From Streptomyces sp. NBC_01351 (GTDB lineage Bacteria > Actinomycetota > Actinomycetes > Streptomycetales > Streptomycetaceae): DNA of 64,000 bases. A program made the position numbers and the translations under genes. Where the stretch lies: the NCBI RefSeq assembly GCF_036237315.1, contig NZ_CP108356.1, positions 4,336,501-4,400,500 of the forward strand, given 5' to 3'. Shown here one piece after another: positions 26,472 to 35,759 of this stretch (positions are counted from its first letter, which is position 1; every line of letters starts with the position of its first letter). The notes beneath the pieces were generated by a model. That model was not told where the DNA came from, did no database searches, and worked only from the letters and a program-made list of their open reading frames with translations.

Positions 26472-26984
26472 ATGAACCCCCCATTGGTACGAGTTCATCT
26501 CGTGAGACCCCCGCTGGACGCGGCTGCCCGCCAGGGACGCTTCGGAAACCCCGAAAACGCGCCCGTCCGCGCCGGTCACGAAGGTCTGCGCGGCCTCGAC
26601 GCGGGGGAGTGGGCGGGGCGGACGCTGGACGAGGTGGCCGCCGCGGATCCGGCGGGCGTGCGGGCCTGGCTGACGGATCCCGGGTACGCGCCGCCGGGCG
26701 GCGAGTCGGTGGACGGACTGATCGCCCGCGTCGGGGCGGAGCTGGCCGGCCTGGCGCCGGGCACGCACCGGTTCGTCGTCGAACAGGCCGTCGTCCGCGC
26801 GGCCGTGGTGCATGCGCTCGACCTGCCGGCCGCGGCCTTCTGGCGGCTCGACGTACGGCCGGAGTCGGTGACCACCCTCACAGGCCGGGCGGGGCGCTGG
26901 AACCTGCTGGTCGGGCAGGAGGGCGGGCAGGAGGGCGGGCGGCAGAACGGCCCGGACCCCGCGACGCGGTCCGGGCCGAACTGA
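26472..26984 (+). CDS. Histidine phosphatase-fold protein lacking catalytic histidines
   Basis: 170 aa with the phosphoglycerate-mutase-like outline: an HLVRPPLD start where active enzymes have LVRHGE, GLRGLDAGEWAGRTLDEV (the GxxxG-W block), GESVDGLIARVGAELAGL, and RFVVEQAVVRAAVVHAL where active enzymes have VsHG. Both catalytic His positions are replaced (PP and EQ). It is divergent from the B12-controlled cbtBA operon, which hints at an origin from an alpha-ribazole phosphatase-like protein, but it cannot act by the usual mechanism. No clear RBS; may be leaderless. Confidence 0.72.
   Translation: MNPPLVRVHLVRPPLDAAARQGRFGNPENAPVRAGHEGLRGLDAGEWAGRTLDEVAAADPAGVRAWLTDPGYAPPGGESVDGLIARVGAELAGLAPGTHRFVVEQAVVRAAVVHALDLPAAAFWRLDVRPESVTTLTGRAGRWNLLVGQEGGQEGGRQNGPDPATRSGPN
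26948..26978. terminator. Hairpin between the phosphatase-like and uricase genes
   Basis: CGGCCCGGACC (26948-26958) pairs with GGTCCGGGCCG (26968-26978). It overlaps the last codons of the plus-strand gene and can terminate both convergent genes. Confidence 0.6.
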
Positions 26985-27002
26985 CGTGGGGAGCAAGCCG
27001 TG

Positions 27003-27920
27003 TTACGCGACGATCCAGTCGGACGTGGCGATCACCGGCTGCACGCCGTCGCGGTGGATGGTGCCCTCGATCAGGCCGTACGGGCGGTCCGCCGCGAAGT
27101 AGACCTCGTTGTCGTTCTTGAGGCCGAAGGGCTCCAGGTCGACGAGGAAGTGGTGCTTGTTGGGGAGGTTGAGGCGAACCTCGTTGACCTTGGGGCAGTT
27201 GTCGAGCACCCGCTCGGCCATCTGGTTCAGGGTCTGCTGCAGCGAGTAGGAGTAGGTCTCCGCGAAGGCTTCCAGCATGTTCTTGCGGACCTTCTTGTAC
27301 GACTGGTCCCAGTCGTACGAGGAGTCGTCGGCGGCGAGCGCCGAGTGCGCCCAGCGCGCGGTGACCTTGGTCGCCAGGATGCGGTCGTACGCTTCCTTCA
27401 GCGTCGTGTACTTGTCCTTGATGTAGCCGTGGAACTCGGAGTTGGTCGAGTTCATCACCGTCAGGTCCTTCAGCCCCGAGATGACCTGCAGGCCGGTGGT
27501 CTCGCTGTAGGTGATCTGCGCGGTGCGCACTTCCTGGCCCTTGCGGACGAAGGAGTGCTGCTCCTTGCGGGTCGGGACCGGGATCCGCTCCCAGGCGTAC
27601 TCCTCGACGCGGATCTGCGCCTCGCGGATCGGGGACTGGGAGGAGACGAAGTGCTTCGCGAGCAGGATGCCGAAGGCCTCGGGCGACTCGATGCCGTGCT
27701 CCTTGCCGAAGGCGTACACCGTGTTCTTGGTGGTGTCGGTCGGCAGGCAGTTGGCGTTGTCGCCGGTCAGGTGGACGTCGCGGAACTCGCCGCGGAGCGC
27801 CACCGACACGTTGAGGTCACGGATCTCGGCCCAGGAACCGTCGCTGCCCTTGCGGGTGACCTTGACGATGCGGTTCTCGGCCTTGCCGTACTGGTTCTGG
27901 GCCAGGACGTGCTTGCTCAT
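27003..27920 (-). CDS. pucL: Urate oxidase (uricase)
   Basis: 305 aa. Cofactor-free uricase converting urate to 5-hydroxyisourate. Family signatures are QNQYGKAENRIVKVTR near the N-terminus, DVHLTGDNANCLPTDTTKNT, the tunnelling-fold active-site region SQSPIREAQIRVEEYAWERI, and TTGLQVISGLKDLTVMNSTNSEF. The other urate-catabolism genes (HIU hydrolase, OHCU decarboxylase, allantoinase) are not adjacent in this window. An ATG with upstream GGAAGACAGCC fits. The upstream 239 bp contain its promoter and a hairpin. Confidence 0.96.
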   Translation of the reverse strand: MSKHVLAQNQYGKAENRIVKVTRKGSDGSWAEIRDLNVSVALRGEFRDVHLTGDNANCLPTDTTKNTVYAFGKEHGIESPEAFGILLAKHFVSSQSPIREAQIRVEEYAWERIPVPTRKEQHSFVRKGQEVRTAQITYSETTGLQVISGLKDLTVMNSTNSEFHGYIKDKYTTLKEAYDRILATKVTARWAHSALAADDSSYDWDQSYKKVRKNMLEAFAETYSYSLQQTLNQMAERVLDNCPKVNEVRLNLPNKHHFLVDLEPFGLKNDNEVYFAADRPYGLIEGTIHRDGVQPVIATSDWIVA

Positions 27921-28130
27921 GGCTGTCTTCCTTCGGGTACACGGAGTCCGACTGACTGGATCCCGTACGCCCGGCGTCCAGCGGAAGGCCCGCTCCCCGC
28001 CGTTCGGTCACGGAGGACCGCCCCGGGACTGACGTGCATCCCGGTCCGTAGGTGCTCTGTCGGATTTCAGCACGTTCACGTGGTGTTCGTAATGGCGCGG
28101 AACGTCCAAGACAGGCACCCACGGATTGGG

Positions 28131-28153
28131 CGACCGTGCATTCGTGCAGGTCG
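28131..28153 (-). terminator. Short hairpin after the aminotransferase gene
   Basis: CGACCGTGCA, a TTCG loop and TGCAGGTCG pair with one bulged base, just downstream of the aminotransferase stop at 28160. A weak terminator candidate. Confidence 0.35.
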
Positions 28154-28159
28154 GGCGGG

Positions 28160-29521
28160 TCAGGCCAGGTGCGCGTCGGCGACCGAGAGGGCGCCGTCGA
28201 GGATCTCCAGCCCCTTGGCGACGTCGTCGGCCGTGATGTTGCAGGGCGGCGCGACGTGGATGCGGTTGCCCGCGATCAGCGGCCAGAGCCCGCCCTTCTT
28301 GCAGGCGGCCCCGAAGGCGGCCATCGGCGCGTTGTCCGCCCCGGCGGCGTTGTACGGGACGAGTGGCTCGCGCGTCTCCTTGTCCCGTACGAGCTCCAGC
28401 GCCCAGAAGGTGCCCAGGCCGCGGACCTCGCCGACCGAGGGGTGCCGCTCGGCGAGCGCGCGCAGGCCCGGGCCCAGCAGCTCGGTGCCGGTGCGGGCGG
28501 ACTGCTCGACGATGCCCTCCTCGGCCATGACGTTGATCGTGGCGACGGCCGCGGCGCAGGCCAGCACGTGCCCGGAGTACGTGAGCCCGCCCGGGTAGGG
28601 GCGGGTGGCGAACGTGGCGGCGACGGCGGGCGAGATGGCGACGCCGCCGAGGGGCACGTAGCCGCTGTTGACGCCCTTGGCGAAGCAGAGCAGGTCGGGG
28701 ACGACGCCCCAGTGGTCGGCGGCGAACCAGGCGCCGGTGCGGCCGAAGCCGACCATGACCTCGTCCAGGACCAGCAGGATGCCGTAGCGGTCGCAGAGGG
28801 CGCGCACGCCGGTCAGGTAGCCGTCGGGGTGGACGAGCACGCCGGGGGCGCCGCCGACGGTCTCCAGGACGATCGCGGCGATGGACTGCGGGCCCTCGAA
28901 GACGATGGTGTCCTCCAGGTGGCGCAGGGCGCGCTCGCACTCCTCGGCCTCGGTCGCCGCGTAGAAGGGCGAGCGGTAGGCGAAGGGCCCCCAGAAGTGC
29001 ACGACGCCGGCGGTCGCGGTGTCGTTGCCGAAGCGGCGGGCGTCACCGGTCAGGTTGATCGCGGTGGACGTCGCCCCGTGGTACGAGCGGTACGCGGACA
29101 TCACCTTGGGCCGGCCGGTGTGTACGCGGGCCATGCGGACGGCGTTCTCGACGGCCTCGGCCCCGCCGTTCGTGAAGAAGATCTTGTCGAGGTCGCCCGG
29201 GGTGCGCTCGGCGATCAGCCGCGCGGCCTCGGAGCGCACGTCCACGGCGAAGCCGGGCGCGACGGTGCACAGCTTGGCCGCCTGCTCCTGGATGGCCGCG
29301 GTGACCTTGGGGTGCTGGTAGCCGATGTTGGTGTAGACGAGGGCGCTGGAGAAGTCGAGGTAGCGGTTCCCGTCGTAGTCCCAGAAGTACGACCCCTCGG
29401 CCCCGGCCACGGCGAGCGGGTCGATGAGTTCCTGCGCCGACCAGGAGTGGAAAACGTGCTTCCGGTCTGCGTCCTTGACTGCGTCTTTTTCGGCGGCGAA
29501 GGCGTCGGCTGGCGTGTTCAT
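28160..29521 (-). CDS. Class III PLP-dependent aminotransferase
   Basis: 453 aa, fold type I omega-aminotransferase. Signatures: FTNGGAEAVENAVRMAR (phosphate-binding), SYHGATSTAINLTG, LLVLDEVMVGFGRTG, and the PLP lysine in CFAKGVNSGYVPLGG. Members transfer the amino group of omega-amino acids, GABA, beta-alanine or diamines to pyruvate or 2-oxoglutarate; substrate not determined. ATG 29521 follows TTTT; the upstream in-frame extension crosses a 9-bp inverted repeat and is unlikely to be coding. The SDR gene 67 bp upstream runs the same way. Confidence 0.92.
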   Translation of the reverse strand: MNTPADAFAAEKDAVKDADRKHVFHSWSAQELIDPLAVAGAEGSYFWDYDGNRYLDFSSALVYTNIGYQHPKVTAAIQEQAAKLCTVAPGFAVDVRSEAARLIAERTPGDLDKIFFTNGGAEAVENAVRMARVHTGRPKVMSAYRSYHGATSTAINLTGDARRFGNDTATAGVVHFWGPFAYRSPFYAATEAEECERALRHLEDTIVFEGPQSIAAIVLETVGGAPGVLVHPDGYLTGVRALCDRYGILLVLDEVMVGFGRTGAWFAADHWGVVPDLLCFAKGVNSGYVPLGGVAISPAVAATFATRPYPGGLTYSGHVLACAAAVATINVMAEEGIVEQSARTGTELLGPGLRALAERHPSVGEVRGLGTFWALELVRDKETREPLVPYNAAGADNAPMAAFGAACKKGGLWPLIAGNRIHVAPPCNITADDVAKGLEILDGALSVADAHLA

Positions 29522-29544
29522 AAAACGAGGGTAGTCGTCCAGGA

Positions 29545-29568
29545 TGTGGACACGGTGCAGTGTCCACA
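29545..29568. promoter_or_regulatory. Inverted repeat, probable operator of the aminotransferase gene
   Basis: TGTGGACAC (29545-29553) and GTGTCCACA (29560-29568), perfect 9-bp arms with a 6-bp spacer, 24 bp before the aminotransferase ATG and inside the expected promoter. The cognate regulator is not identifiable. Confidence 0.55.
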
Positions 29569-29588
29569 CCACGGGACGCCCCGGGGAA

Positions 29589-30329
29589 TCAGACGATGTG
29601 GCGTCCGCCGTCGACGGTGAGGACATCGCCCGTCGTGTACGCGGCGTTGACCAGGTAGAGGGCGGCCTCGGCGACGTCGTCGGGGGTGCCGACGCGGCGC
29701 AGCGGGGTGTTCTCGGTGATCCAGTCCCGCGAGCTCTCCCAGACCTGAGCGGCGTCCTCGTACCAGGGGGTGTCGATGAGGCCGGGGGCCACGGCGTTGA
29801 CGCGGATGGCGGGTCCGAGCTGGGAGGCGAGCAGGCGGGTCATGTGGTTGACCGCGGCCTTGCTGACGGCGTACGGGACGGAGCTTCCGAGGGCGCGGGT
29901 GGCGGAGACGGAGGAGATGTTGACGATCGAGGCCGACTCGGACTTGCGCAGGTGGGGGGCGGCGGCGGTGATCATCTGCCAGGCGCCGATGACGTTGACG
30001 TCGAAGATCTCGCGCCAGGCGTCGGCGTCCGCGGCCTCCAGGTCGTCCAGCGGGATGAACCGGGTGACGCCCGCGTTGTTGACGAGGATGTCCAGCCGGC
30101 CGTGGGCCTCGGCGGCGCTCTCCACGATCCGCCGGGCGTCCGCCGCGTCGGCCACGTCGCCCTGTACGTAGACCGCCCCGGGGAGCTCCGCGGCCAGTGC
30201 CCGTCCGGCGCTCTCGCTGCGGGCGGAGTTGACGACGACGCGGATGCCCTCCGCGCTCAGCCGGCGAGCGATGGAGGCACCGATTCCGGACGAGGAACCG
30301 GTGATCAGTGCGACGCGGCTCTCGGCCAT
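29589..30329 (-). CDS. Short-chain dehydrogenase/reductase (SDR)
   Basis: 246 aa classical SDR. Cofactor motif TGSSSGIG, NNAG at the end of beta-4, catalytic Ser in NISSVSAT, YAVSK (Tyr/Lys) and the C-terminal VDGGRHIV. Closest in pattern to FabG/3-oxoacyl-ACP reductase-like proteins of broad substrate range. AGGAGG lies 8 nt before ATG 30329. Possibly co-transcribed with the aminotransferase, although the intervening inverted repeat suggests separate control. Confidence 0.9.
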   Translation of the reverse strand: MAESRVALITGSSSGIGASIARRLSAEGIRVVVNSARSESAGRALAAELPGAVYVQGDVADAADARRIVESAAEAHGRLDILVNNAGVTRFIPLDDLEAADADAWREIFDVNVIGAWQMITAAAPHLRKSESASIVNISSVSATRALGSSVPYAVSKAAVNHMTRLLASQLGPAIRVNAVAPGLIDTPWYEDAAQVWESSRDWITENTPLRRVGTPDDVAEAALYLVNAAYTTGDVLTVDGGRHIV

Positions 30330-30556
30330 GGGTCTTCCTCCTGAAGCTCTTGATCGTGACGGACGAACGCGAGCGTAACTTGTCGCATCGCGGAATTTGA
30401 TTTCCGACATGTGAAAGTTTGGCGATCGGCGTTAGAGAGCCGTCAAGGGCGGGTGCGCGGGCGTATGGGGCCCGTCAAGGAGAGCTGTGAGGGCCGGAAA
30501 AGGGGGTCCACTCGGAGTTGTCCGATTTTCATCCCTCGCACCTCCGGGAGCTCACG

Positions 30557-30640
30557 ATGGCCGACCTGGCCTTCGTCGTCACCACGATCGCGCTGTTCGC
30601 GCTGGTGGCCCTCGTCGCCAAGGGGGTGGCCAAGCTGTGA
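30557..30640 (+). CDS. 27-aa membrane peptide opening the kdp operon
   Basis: MADLAFVVTTIALFALVALV followed by AKGVAKL: one TM helix with a basic end. It is preceded by GGGAG 7 nt before the ATG, and its stop overlaps the kdpF GTG (GTGA, 30637-30640), so it is translationally coupled. Not homologous to KdpF by sequence but similar in size and topology; a possible extra small subunit or leader peptide. Confidence 0.65.
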   Translation: MADLAFVVTTIALFALVALVAKGVAKL

Positions 30641-30726
30641 GCGCCGAAAGCGTCGTCGGTCTGCTGGTCGCCTTCTCCCTCCTGGGCTATCTCGTTCTCG
30701 CCCTCGTGTACCCGGAGAGGTTCTGA
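30637..30726 (+). CDS. kdpF: KdpF, small stabilising subunit of the K+-transporting ATPase
   Basis: 29 aa: a single TM (VVGLLVAFSLLGYLVLALV) with the YPERF ending that is typical of KdpF. KdpF stabilises the KdpABC complex. GTG start overlaps the preceding small ORF; kdpA starts 6 bp later. Confidence 0.88.
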   Translation: MSAESVVGLLVAFSLLGYLVLALVYPERF

Positions 30727-30732
30727 GCCCCG

Positions 30733-32397
30733 ATGAGTCCCGTTCTTGCCGGGGTGCTCCAGCTGCTCGCGCTGGTCGCGGCACTGGCCCTCGCCCACCG
30801 CCCGCTGGGCGAGTACATGGCCCGCGTCTACTCCTCGAAGAAGCACTGCGCACCCGAGAAGTGGATCTACAAGGCGATCGGCGCCAACCCCGACGCCGAG
30901 ATGCGCTGGCCGGCGTACCTGAGGAGCGTCCTCGCCTTCTCCGCGGCGGGCGTCCTCTTCCTCTACCTGCTCCAGCGCGTGCAGGGCATCCTGCCCGGCT
31001 CCCTCGGCTTCGCCTCCGTCAAGCCGGACCAGGCCTTCAACACCGCCGTCTCCTTCGTGGCCAACACCAACTGGCAGTCGTACGCCGGTGAGCAGACCAT
31101 GGGCCACGTCGTGCAGACGGGTGGCCTGGCGGTGCAGAACTTCGTCTCGGCCGCGGTCGGCATGGCCGTCGCGGTGGCCCTCGTGCGCGGCTTCGCGGGC
31201 TCCCGCATCGGCGAACTGGGCAACTTCTGGACGGACGTGGTGCGCGGCACCTTCCGCATCCTGCTGCCCCTGGCCGTCGTCGGCGCGCTCGTCCTCGTGG
31301 CGTGCGGGGTCGTCCAGAACTTCGCCGGGATCCACGAGGTGGGGCAGTTCGCCGGCGGGCAGCAGCAGTGGAACGGCGGAGCCGTCGCCTCGCAGGAGGT
31401 CATCAAGGAACTGGGCACCAACGGCGGCGCCTACTTCAACGCCAACTCCGCCCACCCCTTCGAGAACCCGACCCCCTTTTCGAACCTCTTCCAGATCTTC
31501 CTGATCCTGCTGATCCCCTTCTCGCTGACCCGCACCTTCGGCCGCATGGTCGGCTCCGTCAAGCAGGGCTACGCGATCCTCGCCACGATGGCCACCATCT
31601 GGCTCGGCTTCACCGCCCTGATGATGTGGACGGAGTTCGCCCACCACGGCCCCGCGCTCCAGGCAGCCGGCGGCGCCATGGAGGGCAAGGAGACCCGCTT
31701 CGGGATCGGCGCCTCCGCGATCTTCTCGGTCGCGACCACCCTCACCTCCACCGGTTCCGTCAACTCCTTCCACTCCTCCTACACCGGCCTCGGCGGCGGC
31801 ATCCAGCTGCTGGGCATGCAGCTGGGCGAGATCGCTCCCGGCGGTGTCGGTTCCGGCCTCTACGGCATGCTGATCATGGCGATCATCGCGGTGTTCATCG
31901 CCGGCCTGATGGTCGGCCGCACCCCCGAGTACCTGGGCAAGAAGATCGGCACCCGCGAGATCAAGTTCGCGGCCTGCTACATCCTCGTCACCCCGGCGAT
32001 CGTCCTCGGCTTCACGGCGCTCGCCATGGCCCTGCCCACACCGGCCCACTCGATGGCCAACGGTGGCGCGCACGGCTTCTCGGAGGTCCTCTACGCCTAC
32101 ACCTCCGCCGGGAACAACAACGGCTCGGCCTTCGCGGGCCTGAACGCCGACACCCAGTGGTTCAACACGACCACCGCGATCGCGATGCTCCTCGGCCGCT
32201 TCCTGCCGATGGTCTTCGTCCTCGCGCTGGCCGGCTCGCTCGCCGAGCAGACGCCCGTCCCCGTCACGGCGGGCACGCTCCGCACCGAGAAGGCGCTGTT
32301 CACGGGCCTGCTCGTCGGCACGATCCTCATCGTCACCGGTCTCACCTACTTCCCGGCCCTCGCGCTGGGACCGCTTGCCGAAGGGCTCTCCTCATGA
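30733..32397 (+). CDS. kdpA: Potassium-transporting ATPase subunit A
   Basis: 554 aa, K+-selective pore subunit with four SKT-type pore repeats, for example [42 protein letters not shown] and [13 protein letters not shown]. About ten TM segments. KdpA passes K+ to KdpB for high-affinity uptake. Its stop overlaps the kdpB ATG (ATGA). Confidence 0.97.
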   Translation: MSPVLAGVLQLLALVAALALAHRPLGEYMARVYSSKKHCAPEKWIYKAIGANPDAEMRWPAYLRSVLAFSAAGVLFLYLLQRVQGILPGSLGFASVKPDQAFNTAVSFVANTNWQSYAGEQTMGHVVQTGGLAVQNFVSAAVGMAVAVALVRGFAGSRIGELGNFWTDVVRGTFRILLPLAVVGALVLVACGVVQNFAGIHEVGQFAGGQQQWNGGAVASQEVIKELGTNGGAYFNANSAHPFENPTPFSNLFQIFLILLIPFSLTRTFGRMVGSVKQGYAILATMATIWLGFTALMMWTEFAHHGPALQAAGGAMEGKETRFGIGASAIFSVATTLTSTGSVNSFHSSYTGLGGGIQLLGMQLGEIAPGGVGSGLYGMLIMAIIAVFIAGLMVGRTPEYLGKKIGTREIKFAACYILVTPAIVLGFTALAMALPTPAHSMANGGAHGFSEVLYAYTSAGNNNGSAFAGLNADTQWFNTTTAIAMLLGRFLPMVFVLALAGSLAEQTPVPVTAGTLRTEKALFTGLLVGTILIVTGLTYFPALALGPLAEGLSS

Positions 32398-34502
32398 GCA
32401 CCATCACCCCCACTCGCGCGCCCCGCCAGGGCGCTCCCTCCGGCCACGAGGAGCCCGGCCAGGGCCGGGTCGGCGGGGGCCTCTTCGACCCGAAGCAGCT
32501 GGTCAGGTCCTTCCCGGACGCGGTGCGCAAGCTCGACCCGCGCGTGATGGTCAAGTCGCCGGTCATGTTCGTGGTGGAGATCGGTTCCGTCCTGACCACC
32601 GTGCTGGCGATCGCCGACCCGACGGATTGGTTCGGCTGGGCGATCACCGCGTGGCTGTGGCTGACCACGATCTTCGCGAACCTCGCGGAGGCGGTCGCCG
32701 AGGGCCGCGGCAAGGCCCAGGCCGACACCCTGCGCAAGGCCAAGACCGACACGGTCGCCCGACGGCTGGCCAGGGACGGCACCGGCGAGGAGCAGGTCCC
32801 GGGTACGGATCTGCGCATCGGCGACCTGGTGGTCTGCGAGGCGGGCGACGTCATTCCGGGCGACGGCGACGTCGTCGAGGGCGTCGCGTCCGTCGACGAG
32901 TCGGCGATCACGGGCGAATCGGCCCCGGTGATCCGGGAGTCGGGCGGCGACCGCAGCGCGGTCACGGGTGGCACCAAGGTGCTGTCCGACCGGATCGTCA
33001 TCAAGATCACGACGAAGCCCGGCGAGACCTTCATCGACCGCATGATCAACCTGGTCGAGGGCGCGTCACGGCAGAAGACCCCCAACGAGATCGCGCTGAA
33101 CATCCTGCTCGCCTCGCTGACGATCGTCTTCCTGCTCGCCGTCGTCACCCTCCAGCCCTTCGCGATCTACGCGGGCGCCGAGCAGTCGATGATCGTGCTG
33201 GCCGCGCTGCTGGTCTGCCTGATCCCCACCACCATCGGCGCGCTGCTCTCCGCCATCGGCATCGCCGGCATGGACCGCCTGGTCCAGCGCAACGTCCTCG
33301 CCATGTCGGGCCGGGCCGTGGAAGCCGCCGGAGACGTCTCGACGCTGCTGCTCGACAAGACCGGCACCATCACCCTCGGCAACCGCCAGGCCGCCGAGTT
33401 CGTACCGGTCAAGGGCACCACGGCGGCGGAGCTGGCGGACGCCGCCCAGCTGTCCTCCCTCGCGGACGAGACCCCCGAGGGCCGTTCCATCGTCGTCCTG
33501 GCGAAGGAGAAGTACGGGCTGCGCGAGCGCCACCAGGGCGAACTCGCCCACGCCGAATGGATCCCCTTCACCGCCCAGACCCGGATGTCCGGTGTCGACG
33601 TCGACGGCAGGCAGACCCGCAAGGGCGCCGCCGGATCCGTCATCACCTGGGTCAGGGAGCAGGGCGGCACCGTCGCCGAGGACGCCGACACCCTTGCCGA
33701 CACGATCTCCGAGGCCGGCGGCACCCCGCTCCTGGTCGCCGTCAAGGACGACGAGGGCGCCCGCATCCTCGGCGTCATCCACCTCAAGGACGTGGTCAAG
33801 GAGGGCATGCGCGAGCGGTTCGACGAGCTGCGCCGCATGGGCATCAAGACGGTCATGATCACCGGTGACAACCCGCTGACCGCGAAGGCCATCGCGGAGG
33901 AGGCCGGTGTCGACGACTGCCTCGCCGAGGCCACCCCCGAGGACAAGATGGCCCTCATCAAGCGGGAGCAGGCCGGCGGGAAGCTCGTCGCGATGACCGG
34001 CGACGGCACCAACGACGCCCCCGCCCTCGCCCAGGCCGACGTCGGCGTGGCCATGAACACGGGCACCTCGGCCGCCAAGGAGGCCGGGAACATGGTGGAC
34101 CTGGACTCCAACCCCACCAAACTCATCGAGATCGTCGAGATCGGCAAGCAGCTCCTCATCACCCGGGGAGCCCTCACCACCTTCTCCATCGCCAACGACG
34201 TCGCGAAGTACTTCGCGATCATCCCGGCCATGTTCGCGGTGGTCCACCCCGGCCTCGACAAGCTCAACATCATGGGCCTGCACTCCCCGCAGTCCGCGAT
34301 CCTGTCCGCCGTCGTCTTCAACGCGCTGGTGATCATCGCCCTCGTACCGCTCGCCCTGCGCGGCGTCCGGTACCGGCCGACCAGCGCCGACAAGATGCTC
34401 CGCCGCAACCTCACGGTCTACGGACTCGGCGGCCTGATCGCCCCGTTCATCGGGATCAAGCTCATCGACGTGCTCATCTCCCTCATCCCCGGGCTCTCCT
34501 GA
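32394..34502 (+). CDS. kdpB: Potassium-transporting ATPase ATP-binding subunit B
   Basis: 702-aa P-type ATPase (P1A). Phosphorylated Asp in DKTGT (D321), TGES actuator motif in [10 protein letters not shown], nucleotide-binding KGAAGS, hinge [13 protein letters not shown]. It hydrolyses ATP to drive K+ uptake with KdpA and KdpC. Confidence 0.98.
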   Translation: MSTITPTRAPRQGAPSGHEEPGQGRVGGGLFDPKQLVRSFPDAVRKLDPRVMVKSPVMFVVEIGSVLTTVLAIADPTDWFGWAITAWLWLTTIFANLAEAVAEGRGKAQADTLRKAKTDTVARRLARDGTGEEQVPGTDLRIGDLVVCEAGDVIPGDGDVVEGVASVDESAITGESAPVIRESGGDRSAVTGGTKVLSDRIVIKITTKPGETFIDRMINLVEGASRQKTPNEIALNILLASLTIVFLLAVVTLQPFAIYAGAEQSMIVLAALLVCLIPTTIGALLSAIGIAGMDRLVQRNVLAMSGRAVEAAGDVSTLLLDKTGTITLGNRQAAEFVPVKGTTAAELADAAQLSSLADETPEGRSIVVLAKEKYGLRERHQGELAHAEWIPFTAQTRMSGVDVDGRQTRKGAAGSVITWVREQGGTVAEDADTLADTISEAGGTPLLVAVKDDEGARILGVIHLKDVVKEGMRERFDELRRMGIKTVMITGDNPLTAKAIAEEAGVDDCLAEATPEDKMALIKREQAGGKLVAMTGDGTNDAPALAQADVGVAMNTGTSAAKEAGNMVDLDSNPTKLIEIVEIGKQLLITRGALTTFSIANDVAKYFAIIPAMFAVVHPGLDKLNIMGLHSPQSAILSAVVFNALVIIALVPLALRGVRYRPTSADKMLRRNLTVYGLGGLIAPFIGIKLIDVLISLIPGLS

Positions 34503-34524
34503 ATTAGGAACGTGCTGATCTGCG

Positions 34525-35163
34525 ATGAACAACTCCTTCGGAAACACCACGCGGTTGCTCGGCGCCGGCCTGCGCGCCCTGCTCGTCCTCACGGTCCTCT
34601 GCGGGGTCCTCTACCCCCTCGCCGTCACCGGCATCGCCCAGGCCGCCTTCTCCCAGCAGGCCAACGGCTCCGAGATCACGGACAAGAGCGGCCGGGTCGT
34701 CGGCTCCGCCCTCATCGGTCAGACCTACGGGGACGACCCGCGCTTCTTCCAGCCCCGCCCCTCCGCAGGACTCGGTGAGAACACCAACAACACCCAGTAC
34801 GAGCTGCTGGTCTCCGGCGCCTCCAACAAGGCCGCCGACAACCCGGACCTGGTGAAGGCGGTGAACGAGGCCAAGGCCAAGGTGCTGGCCGACAACACCG
34901 TCCCCGGCTACACCCCCGAGGCCGCGCAGGTCCCGGCCGACGCCGTCACCTCCTCCGGATCCGGCCTCGACCCGCACATCTCCCCGGCCTACGCCGAGCT
35001 CCAGGCCCACCGGGTGGCCGTACGCAACGACCTCCCGCCGGCCCGGGTCGAGAAGCTGGTCGCCGAGCACACCGAGGGCCGCACGCTGGGCTTCATGGGG
35101 GAGCCGAGGGTCAACGTCCTGGAGCTGAACACGGCCCTGAAGGACCTCGCCGGTCAGCGGTAG
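34525..35163 (+). CDS. kdpC: Potassium-transporting ATPase subunit C
   Basis: 212 aa. One N-terminal TM (LLGAGLRALLVLTVLCGVLYPLAVTG) then the KdpC soluble domain with FQPRPSA, SGSGLDPHISPAYA and FMGEPRVNVLELN. Completes the KdpFABC complex. Normally followed by kdpDE in Streptomyces and relatives; here a terminator and gene remnants follow. Confidence 0.96.
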   Translation: MNNSFGNTTRLLGAGLRALLVLTVLCGVLYPLAVTGIAQAAFSQQANGSEITDKSGRVVGSALIGQTYGDDPRFFQPRPSAGLGENTNNTQYELLVSGASNKAADNPDLVKAVNEAKAKVLADNTVPGYTPEAAQVPADAVTSSGSGLDPHISPAYAELQAHRVAVRNDLPPARVEKLVAEHTEGRTLGFMGEPRVNVLELNTALKDLAGQR

Positions 35164-35214
35164 CCGCACCGCCTCGCACCGACTCGGCGGCTGTCGGCGA
35201 TCTGTCAGCGCTCG

Positions 35215-35241
35215 CTCCGGGGGATGTCAGGTCCCCCGGAG
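35215..35241 (+). terminator. Terminator of the kdp operon
   Basis: Perfect 10-bp stem CTCCGGGGGA (35215-35224) and TCCCCCGGAG (35232-35241) with a 7-nt loop, 52 bp after kdpC. Confidence 0.7.
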
Positions 35242-35286
35242 ACGGTGACGTCGTCAAGAGGGACGACGACGAAACGAGCGGACACC

Positions 35287-35655
35287 ATGACCGAGACATC
35301 CACCCGGCCGGCGGCCATCGAGGCCACCGGGCTCCGCAAGGCCTACCAGGACAAGTCCGGGACCAAGACCGTCCTCGACGCCATCGACCTGCACGTCCCG
35401 GCGGGCACGATCTTCTCGCTGCTCGGCCCGAACGGCGCCGGGAAGACCGCCACCGTGCAGATCCTCTCCACTCTGATCGCGGCGGACGCCGGCCGGGTAC
35501 GGATCGCCGGACACGACCTGGCCGCCGCACCGCACGCCGTCCGCGCCGCCATCGGCGTCACCGGCCAGTTCTCGGCGGTGGACAAGCTGCTCACCGCCGA
35601 GGAGAACCTCCTCCTGATGGCGGACCTCCACCTCAAGACCCCGGAAGGCGCCGGC
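35287..35655 (+). pseudogene. Truncated DrrA-like ABC transporter ATPase (5' fragment)
   Basis: About 120 residues of a daunorubicin-resistance-type ATPase: ATGLRKAYQDK, Walker A GPNGAGKT, and ITGQFSAVDKLLTAEENLLL-like Q-loop region (reads VTGQFSAVDKLLTAEENL). Similarity stops near LHLKTPEGAG, before the signature LSGGM, Walker B and H-loop, and the frame then crosses unrelated sequence. It cannot hydrolyse ATP. No permease partner is present. Confidence 0.8.
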
Positions 35656-35744
35656 AACAGGGCCCGCAGTCGCGTCCCCCCGACCCCGATGCCGCCCCCG
35701 TCTTCGCCCCGTACGTCCAGGGGGCCCAGCACCGAGATCCGCAT
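35655..35744 (-). pseudogene. N-terminal fragment of a SARP/AfsR-type regulator
   Basis: On the minus strand an ATG opens MRISVLGPLDVRGEDGG and GIGVGGTRLRALL, the start of the OmpR-like DNA-binding domain of SARP regulators, then similarity ends exactly where the truncated ATPase of the opposite strand begins. The two fragments meet head to head at about 35645-35660, marking a deletion or recombination joint. Confidence 0.7.
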
Positions 35745-35759
35745 GCGGACATTCTGCGG

